In this document: one piece after another, positions 30,493 through 38,938 of the stretch
How positions within the stretch are numbered: the first letter of the stretch is position 1
How the letters are laid out: each line of letters begins with the position of its first letter
Assembly: GCA_011526565.1 (NCBI GenBank)
Contig: WYBL01000123.1
Span: 1-64,000 of the forward strand
DNA from: Acidobacteriota bacterium
GTDB taxonomy: Bacteria > Acidobacteriota > Vicinamibacteria > Fen-336
Reading direction: 5' to 3'
DNA length: 64,000 bases
Position numbers and translations under genes: made by a program
The notes under the pieces: generated by a model
Told to the model about the DNA's origin: nothing
Database searches by the model: none
The model's input: the letters and a program-made list of their open reading frames with translations, nothing else

Positions 30493-32505
30493 TCACCTCG
30501 CCGATTCTGCGCGAGTCGCGGGCCCCCGGGCGAGGCCCGAGGCGAGCCACGCGAGATCGGGTGCCCATCTCGGCCGAAGAACGTCGAGCGCGGCCGATCC
30601 GACGTGGTGTTCGTCGATGAAGAGCAGCCGCCCCGCGGCGTCGGAGGCGGCGCACGTCGAGCCGCCGCAGAGCTCGTCGAAGCCGTCGAGCAGCCGGACG
30701 TCCTGGCGGTCTGTCACCAGAGCTCGCAATCGGAGAAGAGCCGGTCCGCGGTACGCGTTGGCGCGTTCCCGCGGTGTCCCGCACTCCTGTGCCGGCCTCC
30801 GACTCATGCACAGCGGAATGTCGAACCGGTGCTCCGGAAGCGGAGCGGCGATCGCAACGGCGAGTCTCGCCTGACGCAGCCGGTCGAGAGTCGCCTTCAG
30901 GCCGGCTTCGAGGCTTCCGGGGGCCAGGCTGGCGCCCACCAGCAGCAATTTGCGCGGGGGCTGACCGGAAGGGGGGAGCTCGCTCAAGTAGAAGGGCCAG
31001 CGCGCCGCCAGCAGCACGCCGGCGACCTCCCCGCGTGCGGCTCGGCGCTCGACTTCTTCGATGACGCGCTGGTTGAAGGCGCCACAGGGGGTGCCCGGGA
31101 AGCCGCCCTCCCGCGTGGGAACCACTCCACCCAGCAGCGGCGGGCAATTCGAGTGGGTTCTTTCCAGCACGGGAACGCCTTCCGGGAGCTTCACGAGGCG
31201 TGCCGCATGGGAGTCGCCCCACACGATGACACCCGGGCGCTGTCCCCAGCCCTTCGGCACGCAGTCCTCTTCGCTCCTGGAGCAGTCCCGCGGTGCGTCG
31301 ATGGAAACCTGGGCCAGCAAGGTGCGGTACGGCTCGGCCGTGCGAAGCGCCTGACGGGAGAGGAGGCCGAGGCCCGCCGCGGTCGCAGCCAGCAGCAGCG
31401 ACAGGGCCAGCCCGGCGGCCAGCGTCGACCGCCGCTCCCGGAACGGACCCGGCCTTCCGAACCGGATCGGATTCTCGACGAAGCGATAGGTCAGTGCCGC
31501 CAGGCCGAGGGCCACCACGGAAAGCGCGACATCCCGGCCGAGATCCGGCTGGCCCAGGTCGACCGCCCGCCCCGTGACGATCAGCGGCCAGTGCCACAGG
31601 TACCAGGAGTAGGACCACTGCCCGATCCGGGTCAAGCCTCGCGCGGTCAGCAGGCGGCGCAGCGCGTGGTCCTGGCTTCCCGCGACCAGCAGGGCCCCCG
31701 TGCCGAGCGTCGGCAGCAATGCAGCGACCCCTGGGAACTGCGTCTCGGAGTCGAACACGAGCACCGACCCCACGACGGCGACCAGTCCGAGCCACGCGAC
31801 GACGGTCGCCTTGCGCCTGTCCAGTTCACCGAAGGCCCGGAGCGAGAGCAGGCCCCCCAGCGCGAACTCCCAGGCGCGGTAGGGCGTCAGGTAGAACGCC
31901 GCGGAGTCGCCCTCGAGGGTGCGCGCCACGCAGAAGTACAGCGACAGCCCGAAGCTCGCCGAAAGCGTGACGGCGAGCACGGTTTCGAACGAGCGGGAAA
32001 GGCGCTGAGCCAGCCGGTAGCTGGCCAGCACCAGGAGCGGCCACACCAGGTAGAACTGCTCTTCGACGGCGAGCGACCACGTGTGCAGAAGCGGCTCGCG
32101 CTCGACGGGGCCGGCGAAGTAGTTGCCGGACGAGGACCAGAAGAAGATGTTCGACGCGAACCCGGCCATGGCGAGTGCCGACCACGCGAGCCGTTGCTGT
32201 TCGCCCCAGGGGACCAGGAACAGGGCGCCCAGCGCGAGCGTCCCGATCCCCGTCGCCGTCAGCGCCGGGAGCAACCGTCGGACCCTCCGCGCGTAGAAGT
32301 CCCCCAGGCTCAGGCGGGCCGTCCGCTTCAGCTCCTTCAGCAGCAGTCCCGTGATCAGGTAGCCCGAGATCACGAAGAACACGTCGACACCGACAAAGCC
32401 GCCCTGGGTGAACGGCACGTGCGCATGGAACGCGGCGACGGCGAGGACCGCAATCGCCCGCAGGCCATCGATGTCCTGTCGGTAGTCGCTGCCTTCGCCA
32501 GCCAT
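30493..32505 (-). CDS. OafA/OatA-type acyltransferase with SGNH domain
   Basis: 670 residues. The N-terminal part (about 1-375) is an Acyltransferase_3 domain with about ten hydrophobic helices; diagnostic stretches are YRQDIDGLRAIAVLAV, GFVGVDVFFVISGYLITGLL, RRLLPAL and HTWSLAVEEQFYLVWPLL. The C-terminal periplasmic SGNH domain has VIVWGDSHAARL (catalytic GDSH) and DEHHVG (DxxH) near its end. This pair O-acetylates surface glycans (O-antigen, lipooligosaccharide or peptidoglycan), with the acyl passing from the membrane part to the SGNH part. First gene of a leftward operon; it fits the glycan island that starts 1 kb to the right. Confidence 0.88.
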   Translation of the reverse strand: MAGEGSDYRQDIDGLRAIAVLAVAAFHAHVPFTQGGFVGVDVFFVISGYLITGLLLKELKRTARLSLGDFYARRVRRLLPALTATGIGTLALGALFLVPWGEQQRLAWSALAMAGFASNIFFWSSSGNYFAGPVEREPLLHTWSLAVEEQFYLVWPLLVLASYRLAQRLSRSFETVLAVTLSASFGLSLYFCVARTLEGDSAAFYLTPYRAWEFALGGLLSLRAFGELDRRKATVVAWLGLVAVVGSVLVFDSETQFPGVAALLPTLGTGALLVAGSQDHALRRLLTARGLTRIGQWSYSWYLWHWPLIVTGRAVDLGQPDLGRDVALSVVALGLAALTYRFVENPIRFGRPGPFRERRSTLAAGLALSLLLAATAAGLGLLSRQALRTAEPYRTLLAQVSIDAPRDCSRSEEDCVPKGWGQRPGVIVWGDSHAARLVKLPEGVPVLERTHSNCPPLLGGVVPTREGGFPGTPCGAFNQRVIEEVERRAARGEVAGVLLAARWPFYLSELPPSGQPPRKLLLVGASLAPGSLEAGLKATLDRLRQARLAVAIAAPLPEHRFDIPLCMSRRPAQECGTPRERANAYRGPALLRLRALVTDRQDVRLLDGFDELCGGSTCAASDAAGRLLFIDEHHVGSAALDVLRPRWAPDLAWLASGLARGPATRAESAR

Positions 32506-32592
32506 CGTTCTGGATCTTATCGAGCGAGGCCTGAAATGGGCACCGCGGCGGGTTTTGTGCTTCGCTGCCTTTCGTGCTGAGGTTGGACCCGA

Positions 32593-33387
32593 ATGCCGCG
32601 CTACAAGCTGACGGTCGAGTACGTCGGGACCCGCTACAGCGGCTGGCAGGCGCAGCGCAACGCCCGTACGGTGGCGGGGGAACTGCTTGAGGCGGTCAAG
32701 GTCGCAACGGGCGGCGAGGCCCTCGAGCTGATGGGGTCGGGCCGCACCGATGCCGGTGTCCACGCGGTCGCACAGGTCGCACACCTGGACTTGTCAGGCA
32801 CCCACGACCCCCGCGACCTGCGCCACGCCCTCAACGACGCGCTCCCCGCCGACATCCACGTGCTCGGCATCGCCCGCGTCGACCACCGCTTCCACGCCCG
32901 CCACGGCGCGACCGCGAGGCAGTACTTGTACCAGGTGTCGCGCCGTCGCACCGCGTTCGCCAAGCCGTTCGTGTGGTGGGTCAAGGACCCGCTCGACACA
33001 GACCGAATGGCCATCGCGGCCCGCCTCTTCGAGGGGCGCCACGACTACCGTTCGTTCTGTGACCGCGACCCGGCGCTCGGCAGCACGCTGGTCCACGTCG
33101 AGCGTTGCCGCTCCGATCTCAATGGCCCGCTGTTGCTGATCCGGGTCCGTGCCTCGCACTTCCTCTGGCGTCAGGTCCGAAGGATGGTCGGCGTCCTCGT
33201 TGAGGTCGGGCGTGGCACCTTCACGCCCGAGGATGTCGACGCGTTCCTACGCTCGGACAGCCGCGAGCCCGCGCGTTTCACGGCCCCGCCGTCGGGCCTC
33301 TTCCTCGAACGAGTGGACTACGAAGGCGAGGCATCGGACCCCGATGCCCCGGTGCGGCCGGCCGTCTCGGTGCGCACGCCGCGCTGA
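32593..33387 (+). CDS. truA: tRNA pseudouridine(38-40) synthase TruA
   Basis: 264 residues, typical length. Catalytic motif GSGRTDAGVHA with Asp53; LTVEYVGTRYSGWQAQRN at the N-terminus and RASHFLWRQVRRMVGVLVEVGRG near the C-terminus are TruA signatures. Makes pseudouridine at positions 38-40 of the tRNA anticodon stem. Divergent from the acyltransferase gene. Confidence 0.95.
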   Translation: MPRYKLTVEYVGTRYSGWQAQRNARTVAGELLEAVKVATGGEALELMGSGRTDAGVHAVAQVAHLDLSGTHDPRDLRHALNDALPADIHVLGIARVDHRFHARHGATARQYLYQVSRRRTAFAKPFVWWVKDPLDTDRMAIAARLFEGRHDYRSFCDRDPALGSTLVHVERCRSDLNGPLLLIRVRASHFLWRQVRRMVGVLVEVGRGTFTPEDVDAFLRSDSREPARFTAPPSGLFLERVDYEGEASDPDAPVRPAVSVRTPR

Positions 33388-33519
33388 CCGCGGCCGGCGA
33401 GCCGGTCCCGCCGCCGCAGCCCGGTGCCCTCGGTGATGTACGACACGTGGGCCGCGCCAGAACAAGCAGGAGGTCGACGGAGCCGCGACCCGCCGTCTCA
33501 TCCATAGAATGCGCCCAGA

Positions 33520-34380
33520 ATGATCCTGAATGCGCTGCTTCGGGTTGTGCGACAGACGGTTCGTCGGCTGGGGCTGCGCGCCGCGCTCAACCGATTCCTG
33601 AACGACAACCCCGGCCGTCGGCATGTCGCGCTCAGCCTCTTCGCGGCCCGCTTGGTCCGGCCGGGCTGCCTGTTCTTCTTCCGAGAACTGATTGGTGCGG
33701 GCTTTCCGAGAGAGTACCGCCTCGTCGGAACGAGCCAGAAGATCGTCCTCCGCCACCGCACCTCGGATGTCGAGATCCTCGCCGAGGTGTTCGGCTGGAG
33801 GCTCTACGAGCCACCGCCCGAGGTGCTCGCTGCGTTGCCCCGCGAGCCGCTGACGGTTCTCGATCTCGGCGCGCACATCGGCACGTTCGGGCTCTTCGCG
33901 CGTCACCGGTTTCCGGGGTGCCGCGTCGAGGCTTTCGAGCCGGACCCGGCAAATGGCGAAATTCTCGAAACCTGCCGTCGAGCGAACGGCGCAGGCGAAG
34001 AGTGGAGCTTTGTGTCAGCCTGTGCGGGTGCCGCCGACGGCGAGGTGTCGTTCGCGGTTGGCCAAGGCGCCGCTGGCTCTATCGACTCCCGGTCGACACA
34101 CAAGGTGGCGCTCGTCGACGTGCTCCCTCGAATCGCGGCGGCGCACCTCGTGAAGCTCGACATCGAGGGCGGAGAGTGGCCGATTCTCCAGGACCCGAGG
34201 TTCCGCCAGTCGCCGCCTCATGCCCTCGCGATCGAGGTACACCCGCGCGGCGCGCCAGGGGCAGACTACGTGGCAGAGGCAATTCGCTTGATCGAGGCCG
34301 CGGGGCTTCAACACCGCCGGATCTCCAATGCTCCAGTCGGGGCTGCGATGCTCTGGGCGTGGCGGCCTCCCTCGGGCTGA
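33520..34380 (+). CDS. FkbM-family methyltransferase
   Basis: 286-residue SAM-dependent methyltransferase, a type often methylating sugars in polysaccharide clusters. The SAM motif I is VLDLGAHIGTFGLFA (113-127), followed by FEPDPANGEILE and HLVKLDIEGGEWPIL, the FkbM signature. The N-terminal 100 residues are helical and specific to the family. A TAGAAT (33505-33510) lies 9 nt before the ATG and could be a -10 giving a very short leader. First gene of the glycan island; convergent with a GT4 gene. Confidence 0.8.
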   Translation: MILNALLRVVRQTVRRLGLRAALNRFLNDNPGRRHVALSLFAARLVRPGCLFFFRELIGAGFPREYRLVGTSQKIVLRHRTSDVEILAEVFGWRLYEPPPEVLAALPREPLTVLDLGAHIGTFGLFARHRFPGCRVEAFEPDPANGEILETCRRANGAGEEWSFVSACAGAADGEVSFAVGQGAAGSIDSRSTHKVALVDVLPRIAAAHLVKLDIEGGEWPILQDPRFRQSPPHALAIEVHPRGAPGADYVAEAIRLIEAAGLQHRRISNAPVGAAMLWAWRPPSG

Positions 34381-34401
34381 GGGTCTTAGGGCTGGGTCGC
34401 C

Positions 34402-35586
34402 TCAGGTCGTCTCGAACAACTCCTTCATGCGGGTCGCGCTTCGTCGGAGATCGAAGTGCGCCTCCACGTGGGTCCGGGCCGCCGCGATCAAACGGAGCCG
34501 CAGAGCGTGATCTGTTGCGGCGCGCGCCAGCCTCGTCGCCAGACCTTCGACGTCGCCTGGATCGGCCAGGAGCCCAGTTACTTCGTCGAGGACGAGTTCC
34601 GGGATCCCGGCCACCCGGCACGAGACGACCGGCACGCCTGTGGCCATCGCCTCCATCAACGCGACCGGGATCCCGTCGCGACGCCCTTCGGCCGTGACCA
34701 CCGCCGAAAGCACAAAGACATCGGCCCGCGCGAGGTGCGTCCGTACCTCGGACGGCGTGAGGTGCCCGGCGAACGTGACGGCATCCGCGATTCCGAGCGA
34801 ATCGGCAGTCTGTTGCAGCGCAGAGCGCAACTCTCCGTCGCCGACGAGTATCAGTTCCAGCTGCAAGCCCTGCGCGCGGAGACGGGCCAGGGCTGCCAGC
34901 AGGACGTCGTGACCCTTGAACGGTGTGAGCCGCGCCACACTCACACAGACAGGGACTAGCCCCGGCTGCCTCGCCTCTCGAAGGGAAAAGGTCCCGAGGT
35001 CTACCCCTAGGCGGACGACCCGGACCCGGTCGTGGTACTTCCCAGGATAAGCAGTCCGCAAGTAGGCCAGGTTGAACTCCGAGATGGTAGTGACAAACCG
35101 AGCCCCCTCGGCTTTCTGCACCAGCAGGGGGTTGGGAAGGAAGAGATCGTACGCGTGGAGCGTGAAACTGTAAGGCCTCCCACAGAGCCACGAAGTCAGC
35201 ATCGCCACCGTCGCAGGCGTGGTGCCGTAGCCGGCGTGAAGGTGTTCGATGCCCTCGCGTTCCACAACCGACGCATAGTGCGCGCACAGAGCCAGCAGCC
35301 GCACGGGGAGCCTGTTTCTCGCGAGGAAGGCGATGATGCGGCCCCACGCCCCAGGACTTCGAATTGCCCAGGCGAGGGTCTCTCTGGCCACGCCCCGGTA
35401 CCTATCAGGGAAGTAATGGGAGCCGTCACGAATCCGGTCGGCCGCTTCGTCCCGCTGATCGAAGGGCCGGAACGAGTTCAATACAGTTACCCGCAGGCCG
35501 GTTGCCCGGACAGCCTCGACCTCCGACACGAAAAACGTCGGATACGGGGGCTCGAGGACATACCCGACGTGTGCGTCGGCCCTCAT
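34402..35586 (-). CDS. Glycosyltransferase family 4
   Basis: 394-residue GT-B enzyme. The N-terminal domain includes LHAGYGTTPATVAM and FTLHAYDLF; the donor domain has VSVARLTPFKGHDVLLAAL, LILVGDGELRSAL and the GT4 EX7E motif in VALMEAMATGVPVVSCRVAGIPELV. Start ATG at 35586 with GGAGGG 10 nt upstream. Last gene of a leftward run with wecB and two further GTs. Confidence 0.87.
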   Translation of the reverse strand: MRADAHVGYVLEPPYPTFFVSEVEAVRATGLRVTVLNSFRPFDQRDEAADRIRDGSHYFPDRYRGVARETLAWAIRSPGAWGRIIAFLARNRLPVRLLALCAHYASVVEREGIEHLHAGYGTTPATVAMLTSWLCGRPYSFTLHAYDLFLPNPLLVQKAEGARFVTTISEFNLAYLRTAYPGKYHDRVRVVRLGVDLGTFSLREARQPGLVPVCVSVARLTPFKGHDVLLAALARLRAQGLQLELILVGDGELRSALQQTADSLGIADAVTFAGHLTPSEVRTHLARADVFVLSAVVTAEGRRDGIPVALMEAMATGVPVVSCRVAGIPELVLDEVTGLLADPGDVEGLATRLARAATDHALRLRLIAAARTHVEAHFDLRRSATRMKELFETT

Positions 35587-35602
35587 CTCGCAGCGCCCTC
35601 CG

Positions 35603-36727
35603 CTACCGGATCCCATTCCCGTCCACGTCGCTTCCGACGAGTACTGCCGCGATGCGTCGTGCCGCATTCCCATCCCATAGCTGCGGGCGAACGCCCTTCT
35701 TGTAACGGCCTTCGAGGATATCGCTGACGCAGGTGCCGAGCCGCTCCAGATCGCCGCCGATCAGGGTGTTCGTGCCCATCGTGACGGTCACCGGGCGCTC
35801 CGTGGTCTCTCTCAGGGTCAGGCAAGGAATGCCCAGCGCCGTGGTCTCTTCCTGGACGCCTCCCGAGTCGGTGATGACAAGGCGGCTGTGGCTCATCAAC
35901 GACTGGAACTCCAGATAGCCCTGCGGCGGGGCCAGCGTCAGTCCGTTCCCGGACTTGACGCCGCGGAGCCGCCTCCGGGTCCGGGGGTGAACCGGGAACA
36001 CGACGGGAATCTCACGGCCGATCTTCCGCAGGACTTCGATCAGGTTCGCCAGCGTCGCCTCGTCATCGACGTTGGATGGCCGATGGAGGGTGGCGACCGC
36101 GTAGCTGTGCTCCTTGAGGCCGAAGTCAAGCCACGCACGGCGCTTTTCAGCGGCGGGTAGGAGCCGCAGGAGGCTGTCAATCATTACGTTGCCGACCAGA
36201 TGAATCGTCGTGCGGCCATGACCCTCACGAAGCAGATTGTCGACACCGGAGGGTTCGGACACGAAGAAGCGGTCCGCGAGGCTGTCCGTGACGATGCGGT
36301 TGATCTCCTCCGGCATCCGCCGGTCGCCGCTGCGAAGGCCCGCCTCGACGTGATCGACCGGGATGCAGAGCTTGGCGGCCACGAGCGTCGTCGCCAGTGT
36401 CGAGTTCACGTCGCCCACGACCAGAACACGATCGATGGGCCGTTCCTGGAGCAGCGCCTCGAAGCGCGACATGATCCGCGCGGTCTGGACGGCGTGACTG
36501 CCGGCGCCGACCTTGAGGTGTGCGTCTGGCTTGCGGATGCCCAGTTGCCTCAGGAACACGCCGCTCATGGCATCGTCGTAGTGCTGACCAGTGTGCACTA
36601 GAAGCACCTCGACGCCACGCTGGTCAGCGAGCGCCGCCAGAATCGGCGCCGCCTTCACGAGGTTTGGCCGAGCCCCGACGATGAAAGCTAGCCGGGTCTT
36701 GTCACGAGAGCGTTTGATCCTCGCCAT
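35603..36727 (-). CDS. wecB: UDP-N-acetylglucosamine 2-epimerase (non-hydrolysing)
   Basis: Interconverts UDP-GlcNAc and UDP-ManNAc (or, in WlbD/WbpI relatives, the 2,3-diacetamido uronates). 374 residues with GARPNLVKAAPIL, VHTGQHYDD, DHVEAGLRSGDRRMPEEINR, TLHRPSNVDD and ITDSGGVQEE, all family motifs. ATG at 36727 is chosen (25-bp overlap with the upstream GT); an earlier ATG at 36748 is possible. A WlbA-like dehydrogenase elsewhere in the window makes a role in uronate epimerisation possible but not required. Confidence 0.92.
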   Translation of the reverse strand: MARIKRSRDKTRLAFIVGARPNLVKAAPILAALADQRGVEVLLVHTGQHYDDAMSGVFLRQLGIRKPDAHLKVGAGSHAVQTARIMSRFEALLQERPIDRVLVVGDVNSTLATTLVAAKLCIPVDHVEAGLRSGDRRMPEEINRIVTDSLADRFFVSEPSGVDNLLREGHGRTTIHLVGNVMIDSLLRLLPAAEKRRAWLDFGLKEHSYAVATLHRPSNVDDEATLANLIEVLRKIGREIPVVFPVHPRTRRRLRGVKSGNGLTLAPPQGYLEFQSLMSHSRLVITDSGGVQEETTALGIPCLTLRETTERPVTVTMGTNTLIGGDLERLGTCVSDILEGRYKKGVRPQLWDGNAARRIAAVLVGSDVDGNGIR

Positions 36728-37817
36728 GGTTCTCGATGATGTTCGCATGGAGCCGGAGCTCGAGTGCCGAGACGAGTGGCGTGAGCGTCTTTTCCCAGGT
36801 GCAGTTCAGCCCGACTTGCAGGGCGGACCGGGACATTTCCTCCCAGCACCCCGGCCTCACCAGCGAAAGCGCACGCGCCGCGAAGGTTGCTTCGTCGTAG
36901 GGCACGGCACAGGCTGGGAAGTCGTGGCCCTCCTTCATCCACCAGGGAAACAGCACAGGTAGTCCGTGGGCGAAGTAGTAGGCGAGCTTGGTGGCTGGAG
37001 AGGCCTCCCGCAATCGATCCCGAGACAGCGTGATCACGCCCACCTGGTAGTTGGCCAGGAACGCCGAGTCTGGTGCGAATCCGCGATAGTTCAGGCGGCC
37101 CGGGAGGTGGGCATCCGGAGGCTGTTGTGGGCCATAGCAGTCCATCGGGAAGGGAGCCAGCGCCGTGAGGCGTGACAGGAGGTAAGGGTCCTGAATCGGG
37201 TAGTAGGAGCCCGCGTACACCATCCGGGGCGCTGCAGAGAAGTGCGCGGTGTGCGATGTCGGCTCGCAGCCCAAGGCCACCGTCACGAGCTTGTCCACTA
37301 GCCCATCGACTCGTACCGTCGCCTCCGTGAAGCGGGTCAGATGCTGGCCGGGCGAAATGACCAGATCGCTTGCCTCCAGGACCGCGCGTTCGCGGCGGAA
37401 CAGCGCGTCGACCCGCGACAGGTCGGACTCGGAGGAAGAGTAGGCCTCGACGTACTGGATGTTCGGCCAGTCGAGGATCTTGAACCCGGGTACGTCGTGG
37501 AGGAACACGCAGCCGACCTCGATCCCTCGCGCGATCACCACGTCCAACCGCTCGGCTCGCAGCATCGCGGCAAGGTGACGGGCGAGCGCATCGAGCGCGT
37601 CCAAGGGCGGGCGCCCGGTCGCTCGACGCAGCCACGAACGCGCGGACCGGCGCTCTTCGGCGCGCAACCTCTCCCACAGACCCGCAGGCGGCCCCACCCG
37701 CCGAGCCCGGTGGCCCCGCTCCCGCAGCACCCGTTCCATGGCGAGGCCCGGCAGCGCGGTGCCGGAGCGCTGTTCGAGGGACAGCTCGAGGATGGCGATG
37801 TCGAGGGGACGACTCAC
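36702..37817 (-). CDS. Glycosyltransferase (GT4-like, divergent)
   Basis: 371 residues, GT-B fold by overall pattern: an N-terminal domain with ELSLEQRSGTALPGLAM and VVIARGIEVGCVFLHDVPG, and a C-terminal domain with MVYAGSYYPIQDPYLL, REASPATKLAYYFAHGLPVLFP. The usual EX7E is weak (ATKLAYYFAHGLP instead of EALACGLP), so the donor is uncertain. Its start overlaps the preceding GT stop by ATGA, and it overlaps wecB by 26 bp. Confidence 0.65.
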   Translation of the reverse strand: MSRPLDIAILELSLEQRSGTALPGLAMERVLRERGHRARRVGPPAGLWERLRAEERRSARSWLRRATGRPPLDALDALARHLAAMLRAERLDVVIARGIEVGCVFLHDVPGFKILDWPNIQYVEAYSSSESDLSRVDALFRRERAVLEASDLVISPGQHLTRFTEATVRVDGLVDKLVTVALGCEPTSHTAHFSAAPRMVYAGSYYPIQDPYLLSRLTALAPFPMDCYGPQQPPDAHLPGRLNYRGFAPDSAFLANYQVGVITLSRDRLREASPATKLAYYFAHGLPVLFPWWMKEGHDFPACAVPYDEATFAARALSLVRPGCWEEMSRSALQVGLNCTWEKTLTPLVSALELRLHANIIENHGEDQTLS

Positions 37818-38827
37818 GCGCCCAGCCTCGTCAAGAAGCGGTCCAGGGTGGAGTTCCAGGAGCGCTGGGCGGCCTCCGCGGCGTCTCGCAGCGCATCGAA
37901 GCGCGCGAGCGCGGCGGCGAAATCGGCTTCGAAAGACGCCTCCTCGTAACGGGCGACGGCTGGTTCCAGCGCAGGGTCGATGGCCAGCCAGCGGGGCGCC
38001 AGGACCGGAATGCCGTACTCCAGCAGGCTCACCACTCTGCGCCCGCAGAGCCGCGACAACCGGTCGGCGAGCCGCGTGACGAGGCCGAAGCTCACGGCTT
38101 CGTCCGCCCCGAACTCTGGGGGCGGGCTCGGCAGGAACGAGACCTGGGGGCCCGGGGAGCCGATGCGGCGCAGCGGGCGCTCGAGCCGGCTCTGCAGTGC
38201 GGCCAGGAGCAGGGGATCGTCACCGTGCGTCACCGGGTGCAGGCAGACGACGGCGCCGTCGCGCGCCACGGCTCGCTGTGGACCGCGTGTCATCCCGTCC
38301 GGCACCACGACGACGCGATCCGCGATGCCCGCGAGGGAGGGAAAGGCCTCGTGCAGGAGTTGGCCTACGTCCTCGTGGGGCACCGCGACGACCGCTGCCC
38401 GCTCCAGGACCGCCGCCTCGCGCCGCGACGTGGCCTCGAGATCCGGTCCGTCCACGTACCAGCGTAGTGCCAGCCGCAGCGTGGCCACGTCCTCGAGATC
38501 GACGGCAAAGCGGGTCTTGTCGCCGGGCAACGCCGCCAAGGCAGCCCGCGGACCGCGCGCCAGCACGAGATCCGGCTTCAGCCCTCGCACCCAGGGGCTC
38601 ACGCGCTCGGCAACGATTTCCCATGTCTGAGGCAGCGCGGGTGCCCCGGTCCAGCGGCGAGCCAGACGGCGTCGCAGTGCGAAGCGTTCCTTCTCGGCCG
38701 CCGCGAACTCGGCGCCGGGAATCACCCGTCGCGCCACCCGGTGCCCTCGCGCTTCCAGGGCTCGTCGAAGCTCCGCCGACCGCACAGCCTGTTCGGCGGA
38801 TTCTTCCTCAACGAGAGCGATCCTCAC
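37814..38827 (-). CDS. Glycosyltransferase-like protein (divergent GT-B)
   Basis: 337 residues. Weak GT-B pattern: RIALVEEESAEQAVRSAELRRALEARGHRV, DLVLARGPRAALAALPGDKTRFAVDLEDV, VVVPDGMTRGPQ, VVSLLEYGIPVLAPRWLAI. The C-terminal motif resembles the truncated nucleotide-binding helix in the neighbouring GT, and the two may be distant paralogues. First gene of the leftward four-gene run; 5' end faces the second TonB receptor across about 110 bp. Confidence 0.55.
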   Translation of the reverse strand: MRIALVEEESAEQAVRSAELRRALEARGHRVARRVIPGAEFAAAEKERFALRRRLARRWTGAPALPQTWEIVAERVSPWVRGLKPDLVLARGPRAALAALPGDKTRFAVDLEDVATLRLALRWYVDGPDLEATSRREAAVLERAAVVAVPHEDVGQLLHEAFPSLAGIADRVVVVPDGMTRGPQRAVARDGAVVCLHPVTHGDDPLLLAALQSRLERPLRRIGSPGPQVSFLPSPPPEFGADEAVSFGLVTRLADRLSRLCGRRVVSLLEYGIPVLAPRWLAIDPALEPAVARYEEASFEADFAAALARFDALRDAAEAAQRSWNSTLDRFLTRLGA

Positions 38828-38938
38828 GCCGGTCGCCTTTTCAACTCTTCACACACTCGCATGGACCCTTGGGGACCTACCGCCCCTTCGCGCCCGTATC
38901 ATCATCCAGTTCGCACTTCCCGGAGGCGCCTCACGACC